Positions 1 through 4,571 of a stretch of 12,281 nucleotides of DNA are shown here, piece by piece. The stretch spans positions 1-12,281 of the forward strand of contig CAMVOG010000043.1 in NCBI GenBank assembly GCA_947169005.1. Reading direction: 5' to 3'. Every line of letters starts with the position of its first letter. Position 1 is the first letter of the stretch. Both the position numbers and the translations under genes were made by a program. This DNA comes from an uncultured Clostridia bacterium (lineage in GTDB: Bacteria > Bacillota > Clostridia > Oscillospirales > Oscillospiraceae). The notes beneath the pieces were generated by a model. It did no database searches. It was not told the DNA's origin and saw only the letters and a list, made by a program, of their open reading frames with translations.

Positions 1-698
1 AGCTGCACGACGCCTATCTGTCCGTGGCCGAGGCCCTGCGCCACGCGGGCTACGCTCTGGGCGCCCGGGTGAATATCCGCTGGATCGACTCCGCCGCCCT
101 CACGGCGGAAAACCTGGAAACGGAGCTGGCGGGGCTGGGGGGCATCCTCGTGCCCGGCGGCTTCGGGGACCGGGGCATCCCCGGCATGCTGCTGGCCGCC
201 CAATACGCCCGGGAGCGGGGCCTCCCCTACCTCGGCATCTGCCTGGGCATGCAGATCGCCGTGATCGAATTTGCCCGCCACGCGGCGGGTATCCCGGAGG
301 CGACCTCCGGCGAGCTGGACCCCACTGCCAGGCACAAGCTCATCGACTTTCTGCCCGGCCAGTCCGACGCGGTGGACAAGGGCGGCACCCTGCGTCTGGG
401 GAGCTATCCCTGCCGCATTGAGCCGGGGACCCTTATGGCCCGCTGCTACGGGCAGACCGAGATCCGGGAGCGGCACCGCCACCGCTATGAATTCAACAAC
501 GCCTACCGGGAGGCGCTGACCGCGGCGGGGCTCACGCTCTGCGGCCTGTCCCCGGACGGGAGCCTGGTGGAGGCCGTGGAGCTTTCGGACCGGCCCTTCT
601 TTCTGGGCGTGCAGTTCCACCCGGAGTTCAAGAGCCGCCCGGACCGCCCCCATCCCCTGTTCCGGGGCTTTGTGGCGGCGGCGCTGGCCCGGAAATAG
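1..698 (+). CDS. pyrG: CTP synthase, C-terminal glutaminase part (5' end outside window)
   Basis: CTP synthase makes CTP from UTP, ATP and glutamine, the last step of pyrimidine nucleotide synthesis. The frame is open from base 3 with no upstream stop, so the gene enters from the left. About 231 codons are visible against a usual ~530-540 residues, so the synthetase domain is missing here. The visible part is the class I glutamine amidotransferase domain: the nucleophile loop GICLGMQ with Cys at 240-242, and the VQFHPEF motif with the His codon at 618-620 and the Glu codon at 624-626. Also present are the family motifs LVPGGFGDRG and KGGTLRLG. The GTG at 24 is internal, because the family sequence LHDAYLSVAEAL runs through it. 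It is the only plus-strand gene, converges on the gene at 754-1281 and ends six bases before a terminator stem. The family call is secure; only completeness is limited. Confidence 0.97.
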   Translation, partial: LHDAYLSVAEALRHAGYALGARVNIRWIDSAALTAENLETELAGLGGILVPGGFGDRGIPGMLLAAQYARERGLPYLGICLGMQIAVIEFARHAAGIPEATSGELDPTARHKLIDFLPGQSDAVDKGGTLRLGSYPCRIEPGTLMARCYGQTEIRERHRHRYEFNNAYREALTAAGLTLCGLSPDGSLVEAVELSDRPFFLGVQFHPEFKSRPDRPHPLFRGFVAAALARK

Positions 699-703
699 AA
701 AAG

Positions 704-744
704 ACGGGCAGGAAGGCTTTTCGCTTTCCTGCCCGTTCGCTTTT
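704..744. terminator. Bidirectional intrinsic terminator between pyrG and the convergent gene
   Basis: A perfect 11-bp inverted repeat (704-714 with 726-736, arm ACGGGCAGGAA) encloses an 11-nt loop. On the plus strand it is followed by a T-rich stretch ending in TTTT at 741-744. On the minus strand it is followed by CTTTTC. It starts six bases after the pyrG stop and lies ten or more bases beyond the stop of the minus-strand gene at 754. The symmetry and position between convergent genes fit a terminator used from both sides. Confidence 0.85.
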
Positions 745-753
745 GTACCCGGA

Positions 754-1281
754 TCAGAACCATTCCTTCCATTCCCTGGCGGGAACGGTATAGCCGAAGG
801 TCGCCTCGCCCAGGTTCTGGAAGACAGGGCTGAAACGGCACTGGGGCCACTTTTTGTTCATGCGGTCCCGGAGGATGACGCCCCAGATGAACAGGATGCT
901 GTCGATGGTGACGTCCTCGTTGCCCTTTTCGTTGTTGTGGCTGTGCAGAGGCACATAGCCGTAATCGGTGAAGTGGAGGCTCACACTCTTGTTCGCGTCG
1001 TTGACGACGATGCGGCTGCCGGAGGCCAGGGTGCGGGCCTCCGTCTCGATCCAGTCGATGGCCAGCAGGTCCTCATGGACCCTCACGGTGCGGCGCAGGC
1101 TGTCGTCATAGCCCTGGCAGGTGACGAGCCAGGGCTCCGCCGCGGCCTTCTCCTCCAGGAAGCGGTCCAGGTCCTCCAGGAAGGGGGACTTCGCCAGCTT
1201 CTCCGAAATTTCCTTCTCCAGAGGGCTCAGCTCAAGCTGTCCCTCCACGAGACTCTTGCTCTTTGCGTCAAAAATGCTCAT
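754..1281 (-). CDS. Hypothetical protein, 175 aa, family not recognised
   Basis: I do not recognise this protein. It begins at ATG 1281, preceded by a clear GGAAAGGAG ribosome binding site about nine bases upstream, and ends just before the shared terminator at 704-744. The sequence is soluble-looking and charged. The first ~50 residues are lysine/glutamate-rich and probably helical (LEKEISEKLAKSPFLEDL). The rest is mixed, with a strand-like middle (residues ~75-110) and an aromatic C-terminus ending in WKEWF. There is no signal peptide, membrane segment or recognisable cofactor motif. Two cysteines are present (in VTCQGYDD and WPQCRF), but no CxxC pair. It is separated from DUF3786 by a ~100-bp gap with possible promoter elements, so it may be a single-gene unit. 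The ribosome binding site, terminator and normal composition support a real gene; the function is open. Confidence 0.85.
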   Translation of the reverse strand: MSIFDAKSKSLVEGQLELSPLEKEISEKLAKSPFLEDLDRFLEEKAAAEPWLVTCQGYDDSLRRTVRVHEDLLAIDWIETEARTLASGSRIVVNDANKSVSLHFTDYGYVPLHSHNNEKGNEDVTIDSILFIWGVILRDRMNKKWPQCRFSPVFQNLGEATFGYTVPAREWKEWF

Positions 1282-1330
1282 TTCAGCGGCTCCTTTCCAA
1301 TGTCGCGCCGGGGCGCAGTCTTCTTTCTTT

Positions 1331-1339
1331 AGTGTATCA
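1331..1339 (-). promoter_or_regulatory. Possible extended -10 element for the 175-aa gene
   Basis: Read on the minus strand, this is TGATACACT, an extended -10 (TG-N-TACACT, four of six bases matching TATAAT), about 50 bases upstream of ATG 1281. I see no convincing -35 hexamer at 16-18 bp. It lies in the only AT-rich part of the 1282-1384 gap. Weak evidence; position is the main argument. Confidence 0.3.
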
Positions 1340-1363
1340 CAGTTTTTTCCAATGCGCTATAGG

Positions 1364-1384
1364 GACTTGAAAAAATTTCATGTC
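1364..1384. repeat. AT-rich inverted repeat after the DUF3786 stop
   Basis: The 21-bp segment is an inverted repeat with a three-base centre and one mismatched pair (GAC-x-TGAAA on one arm, TTTCA-x-GTC on the other). It begins immediately after the DUF3786 stop codon (1385-1387 on the minus strand) and lies ~80 bases upstream of the 175-aa gene. It could be a weak terminator for the long minus-strand operon or a protein-binding operator; there is no T-run after the stem, so a terminator role is doubtful. The rest of the 1282-1384 gap shows nothing else beyond the possible -10 and the ribosome binding site. Confidence 0.35.
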
Positions 1385-1963
1385 TTACAGGCGTTTTTCC
1401 AGCTCGGACCAGACCAGCTCGGCGGCGGTCACGGCGTCCTCCACCGTCAGATACCGGTCGGCGGAGGCATCCGCGAAGAGGCGGCCCGAGCCGGGCAGCT
1501 CCTCATCGGGAAACCAGAGCTTCAGCGTCATGGGCCAGCGAGGCAGAAAGGGGAGCACCGCCGTCAGATCCGCGTTGCTCTCGATAAAGGAGGCCCCCAG
1601 GCTTTCCAGGGCCCTCCGCCAGCGCTCCTCCCCCGCCGAATCCAGCAGCAGGCGGGCCCTGGCCTCCAGGCGGCGGTCCAGGTCCCCACCCCGGACCAGG
1701 CCCTCCCGCAGCTCCCCGAAGGGCAGCAGCCGCCCGGAGACAGGGGTCCCGTCCCCCAGGTCCAGATAGTGCAGCAGCACCAGGAGCATCCAGTTTTCCA
1801 CGGGCGTCCGGGGCTCCAGCGCGGGCCAGGCCAGGCTGGGGATCGCCAGCTTCCCGCCCTCATAAGCGCAGCCGCAGAGGGCCGCCAGCCGCGCGGGGTC
1901 CCGGCCCCGCAGACGCTCCGCCGCCGGGCGCAGCATTTCCAGAAAGGCTCTGTCCTCCGTCAC
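1385..1963 (-). CDS. DUF3786 domain protein
   Basis: This 192-aa protein matches the DUF3786 family as I know it: a central LLHYL segment followed by a GxLLPFxEL element (residues ~65-85), then a C-terminal block with a proline-rich strand, LWFPDEELPGSG, a DASA segment and TVEDAV. The molecular function of the family is unknown; it is common in anaerobes. The open frame extends far upstream, but the start chosen is GTG 1961-1963. It overlaps the mutY stop as GTGA and has GGAGGAGG about eight bases upstream, a strong site placed in the last codons of mutY. Translation is therefore probably coupled to mutY. No transmembrane segment is seen. A single N-terminal Cys-Gly-Cys (CGCAYEGG) is noteworthy; I cannot say whether it binds metal. 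Confidence 0.82.
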   Translation of the reverse strand: MTEDRAFLEMLRPAAERLRGRDPARLAALCGCAYEGGKLAIPSLAWPALEPRTPVENWMLLVLLHYLDLGDGTPVSGRLLPFGELREGLVRGGDLDRRLEARARLLLDSAGEERWRRALESLGASFIESNADLTAVLPFLPRWPMTLKLWFPDEELPGSGRLFADASADRYLTVEDAVTAAELVWSELEKRL

Positions 1964-3021
1964 GGCGTTTCCTCCTCCACGACCTTCTTGAATGCCCGCA
2001 GGGCGCTGGGCAGGGCCAGCTCCCCCAGAACCGTTGCGGCGCTCTCCCAGCGCCAGGGCCCAAAGGGGGCGGCGCAGGGGACCAGCCAGCCCCGCATATG
2101 CCACTCCACGTGGGTGAAGAGGTGCTTTGCCTCCCCGCAGGGGGCCAGGGACAGGGGCGCTCCCCCCTGCTCCGCAAGCAACCTGCGCAGGGCGGCTTCC
2201 TCCGGCCAGCCCATGAGGGAGGGGAACTCCCACAGGCCCGCCAGCAGGCCCTTGTCGGGCCGCTTCGCCACGGCCCAGAGGCCCCCGGCGGCGAGCAGCA
2301 GCACCGTCCGCTCCTCCACCCGGCGGGGCTTCTTCGGGCTGCGCACCGGGTAGCGCTCCGGCTCTCCCTCCGCCCGGGCCCGGCACAGGTCCCTGATGGG
2401 GCAGGCGGGGCAATCCGGGGCCGCGTTGGGCAGGCAGAGGACCTCCCCCAGCTCCATAAGCCCCTGGGTGGCGAGGCCCGCCTCCTTCCCCGCCGGGTAA
2501 ACGGCCCGCAGGGCCTCCGAGAAGCCCTTGCGGACCGCGGGCTGCATCACGTCCTCGGCGCTGGCAAGCACCCGGCTCAGCACCCGCAGCACGTTTCCGT
2601 CCACGGCAGGCTCCGGCTGACCGCAGGCGATAGAGGCAATGGCCCCGGCGGTATAGTCCCCGACGCCGGGGAGCTTCCGCAGCTCCGCCGCCGTCTCCGG
2701 CAGGCGGCCGCCGTACTCAGAGACGATGAGGGCAGCGGCCTTTTTCAGATTGCGGGCGCGGCTGTAGTAGCCCAGGCCCTCCCAGAGCTTCAAAAGCCGT
2801 TCCTCGTCCGCCGCAGCCAGGTCCTCCACTGTGGGGAAGGCCGCCATGAAGCGGCTGTAATAGCCCAGCACCGCCTCGATGCGGGTCTGCTGCAGCATGA
2901 TCTCCGAGACCCAGACCCGGTAGGGCTCCGGGTCCTCCCGCCAGGGCAGGGGGCGGCCCGCCGCCTCAAACCAGCGGCAGAGGCGGTCCAGACACTCGCG
3001 CAGAAGGGCTTGCTCGTCCAT
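1960..3021 (-). CDS. mutY: A/G-specific adenine glycosylase MutY
   Basis: MutY removes adenine mispaired with 8-oxoguanine, preventing G:C to T:A mutations. The 353-aa length is normal. The N-terminal glycosylase domain carries the catalytic Glu40 in SEIMLQQT, a helix-hairpin-helix LPGVG at 117-121 and the conserved Asp141 in VDGNVLRV. Four cysteines at 196, 204, 207 and 213 form the [4Fe-4S] site, with spacing C-x7-C-x2-C-x5-C; I believe the x7 form is common in clostridial MutY, against x6 in E. coli. The C-terminal NUDIX-like 8-oxoG recognition domain is indicated by LLAGLWEFP and the following residues. The start ATG 3021 has AAGGAG seven bases upstream. It follows the rluD-type gene across a short gap holding a strong hairpin and overlaps the DUF3786 gene by 4 bp, so it appears to be part of the same operon. 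Confidence 0.97.
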   Translation of the reverse strand: MDEQALLRECLDRLCRWFEAAGRPLPWREDPEPYRVWVSEIMLQQTRIEAVLGYYSRFMAAFPTVEDLAAADEERLLKLWEGLGYYSRARNLKKAAALIVSEYGGRLPETAAELRKLPGVGDYTAGAIASIACGQPEPAVDGNVLRVLSRVLASAEDVMQPAVRKGFSEALRAVYPAGKEAGLATQGLMELGEVLCLPNAAPDCPACPIRDLCRARAEGEPERYPVRSPKKPRRVEERTVLLLAAGGLWAVAKRPDKGLLAGLWEFPSLMGWPEEAALRRLLAEQGGAPLSLAPCGEAKHLFTHVEWHMRGWLVPCAAPFGPWRWESAATVLGELALPSALRAFKKVVEEETP

Positions 3022-3042
3022 AGGCTTCTCCTTTATGCGTAA

Positions 3043-3068
3043 GCGGGGAACGGTCAGCCGTTCCCCGC
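3043..3068 (-). promoter_or_regulatory. Strong intercistronic hairpin with the rluD stop codon in its loop
   Basis: A perfect 11-bp inverted repeat (3043-3053 with 3058-3068; minus-strand arm GCGGGGAACGG) closes a four-base loop CTGA. The TGA in the loop is the stop codon of the rluD-type gene (3054-3056). There is no T-tract after the stem, so this is not a normal terminator. It sits about 22 bases before the mutY start. It may stabilise or process the mRNA, or tune ribosome termination and mutY initiation; the role is inferred. Confidence 0.6.
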
Positions 3069-3986
3069 CATTCTGTTCAGCTTATCCAGCACCTGCAGAA
3101 AATAGTCCGGCAGCTCCGTTTCAAAGCGCATGGCCTCCCCCGTGCGGGGGTGGATGAAACGGATGGCCCGGGCGTGGAGGCACTGGCTGTCCAGCCCCAG
3201 CTCCGGCTTCTTCATGCCGTAGACCGCATCCCCCAGCACCGGGTGGCCGATATAGGCCAGGTGGACCCGGATCTGATGGGTGCGCCCCGTTTCCAGGGAG
3301 CAGCGCAGGTGCGTATAGCCGGGATAGCGGGCCAGCACCTCATAATTCGTGGCGGCGGGGCGGGAGTTTTTCTCCGTCACGGCCATTTTCTTCCGGTCCG
3401 CGGGATGCCGCCCGATGGGGGCCTCAATGCGGCCTCTTTCCTCCCGGAGGCTGCCCCGCACGACGGTTTCATAGACGCGGGAAAGGCTGCGGTCCTTGAG
3501 CTGGTCCGACAGGGCCCGGTGGGCAAAGTCGTTTTTCGCCGCGATCAAAAGGCCCGAGGTGTCCTTGTCGATGCGGTGGACGATGCCGGGCCGCCGCTCC
3601 CCGCCGATGCCGGAGAGGGAGTCCCCGCAATGGTAGAGCAGGGCGTTCACCAGGGTGCCGTCCGGGTGGCCGGGGGCCGGGTGGACCACCAGGCCCTTGG
3701 GCTTGTTCACCACGATAAGGTCCCCATCCTCATAGACCACGTCCAGGGGGATATCCTCGGGGATCAGCTCCGTTTCCTCGGCTTTTTCCGGCAGCTCCAG
3801 GGTGTAGACCTCCCCCGCCTCCGCCTTGCGGCTGCCCTTTACGGGCTTCCCGGCGGCGTCCAGCACCTTGCCCGCCCGGATCAGCTCCTGGGCGGCGCTG
3901 CGGCTCAGCTCCTCCACCTTCGCAGCCAGCAGGCTGTCCAGCCGCTGTCCGGCCTCCTCCGGCTCAACCGGGATCGGACGGATCAT
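3054..3986 (-). CDS. rluD: RluA/RluD-family rRNA pseudouridine synthase (YlyB-type)
   Basis: This family isomerises specific uridines, usually in 23S rRNA, to pseudouridine. The 310-aa protein has an N-terminal S4 RNA-binding domain (about residues 13-60: RLDSLLAAKVEELSRSAAQ and GKVL) and a synthase domain. The catalytic Asp140 lies in HRIDKDTSGLL, and further family motifs are VNKPKGLVVHP (residues ~93-103), GRTHQIRVH and HPVLGDAVYG. The exact target base cannot be read from sequence, so the symbol is a family-level name; by position it corresponds to Bacillus ylyB. ATG 3986 lies inside the end of lspA (23-bp overlap) with GGAGGTGGAG just upstream, so translation is likely coupled. The stop codon lies in the loop of a strong hairpin preceding mutY. 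Confidence 0.95.
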   Translation of the reverse strand: MIRPIPVEPEEAGQRLDSLLAAKVEELSRSAAQELIRAGKVLDAAGKPVKGSRKAEAGEVYTLELPEKAEETELIPEDIPLDVVYEDGDLIVVNKPKGLVVHPAPGHPDGTLVNALLYHCGDSLSGIGGERRPGIVHRIDKDTSGLLIAAKNDFAHRALSDQLKDRSLSRVYETVVRGSLREERGRIEAPIGRHPADRKKMAVTEKNSRPAATNYEVLARYPGYTHLRCSLETGRTHQIRVHLAYIGHPVLGDAVYGMKKPELGLDSQCLHARAIRFIHPRTGEAMRFETELPDYFLQVLDKLNRMAGNG

Positions 3987-4518
3987 GCTTCTCCACCTCC
4001 GGCTGATAGCCCTTCAGCCGCTCCAAAACGGCGGCGGTCTCTCCCTCCGCGGCGGGAACGGGCTTTAACTTCTTCTCGTAGGGGCTGAGAAAAAGCACGC
4101 TTACCACAAAGAGGATGCCTCCCACGACAATGGCGCAGTCCGCAATGTTGAAAATGGCAAAGTCCACGAAGAGGGTCTTGAACATATCCACCACATAGCC
4201 CCGCAGGAGCCGGTCCAGCAGATTCCCCATGGCGCCGCCCAGCACAAGAGCCAGGGCGAAACGCTGGGAGGCCATTCTGGGCCGCCCGGTCGCCAGGCAC
4301 CAGAGGATGGCGGCGCAGACCAGGATCGTGAGGATGATGATGGGCACCTGCAGCCCCGAAAAGAGGCTGAAGGCGGCGGCCTCGTTGCGCACATTGGTCA
4401 GGCACAGGAGCCCCGGCAAAAAGCCCAGGTCTCCATTCAGCGGAATATGGTGAACGATCCAGAGCTTAAAAAGCTGGTCCGCCAGGATCAGGGCGGCGGC
4501 GAGGATGATGTAAAGCAT
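3964..4518 (-). CDS. lspA: Lipoprotein signal peptidase (signal peptidase II)
   Basis: LspA is an integral membrane aspartyl protease that cleaves signal peptides from lipid-modified prolipoproteins. The 184-aa protein has four hydrophobic segments (about residues 1-22, 57-76, 87-100 and 119-145). The catalytic pair is Asp111 in GYVVDMF and Asp127 in FNIAD; GNLLDR (98-103), Asp14/Lys18 in ADQLFK and Asn45 in RNEAAAFSLF are other conserved elements. The usual NxGAAF reads NEAAAF here. The C-terminus has a charged tail of ~35 residues after the last helix, longer than in most LspA. The open frame begins earlier, at 4575, but ATG 4518 has GGAGG five bases upstream and gives the expected membrane-entry N-terminus. 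It lies 53 bp after ileS and overlaps the rluD-type gene, matching the ileS-lspA-ylyB order. Confidence 0.96.
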   Translation of the reverse strand: MLYIILAAALILADQLFKLWIVHHIPLNGDLGFLPGLLCLTNVRNEAAAFSLFSGLQVPIIILTILVCAAILWCLATGRPRMASQRFALALVLGGAMGNLLDRLLRGYVVDMFKTLFVDFAIFNIADCAIVVGGILFVVSVLFLSPYEKKLKPVPAAEGETAAVLERLKGYQPEVEKHDPSDPG

Positions 4519-4542
4519 ATTTTCCTCCAAAAGGGTGAAATA

Positions 4543-4564
4543 CGGCGGGGCTTTCGCCCCGCCG
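4543..4564 (-). promoter_or_regulatory. GNRA-capped hairpin between ileS and lspA
   Basis: A perfect 9-bp GC stem (4543-4551 with 4556-4564; arm CGGCGGGGC) is capped on the minus-strand RNA by GAAA, a stable GNRA tetraloop. It begins seven bases after the ileS stop codon and ends ~24 bases before the lspA start. The downstream bases TATTTCACCCTTTT are only loosely T-rich, so it could be a leaky terminator or an mRNA-stabilising or processing element. The structure is seen directly; its role is inference. Confidence 0.55.
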
Positions 4565-4571
4565 CAACAGG

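Noticed and set aside
1121..2353. Plus-strand open frame opposite mutY/DUF3786, and similar ones at 2098-3042, 3150-4088 and 9348-10577
   Set aside because: These are antisense shadows of well-supported genes; translations are Arg/Pro/Gly/Gln-rich and have no convincing ribosome binding sites.
1964..2413. Upstream extension of the DUF3786 frame to 2413
   Set aside because: The extension lies wholly in mutY in another frame and translates to low-complexity sequence. The GTG at 1963 with GGAGGAGG gives the family's expected N-terminus.
2383..2434. Unusual C-x7-C-x2-C-x5-C iron-sulfur spacing in MutY
   Set aside because: I believe this one-residue-longer loop is common in clostridial MutY, so it is probably not novel.
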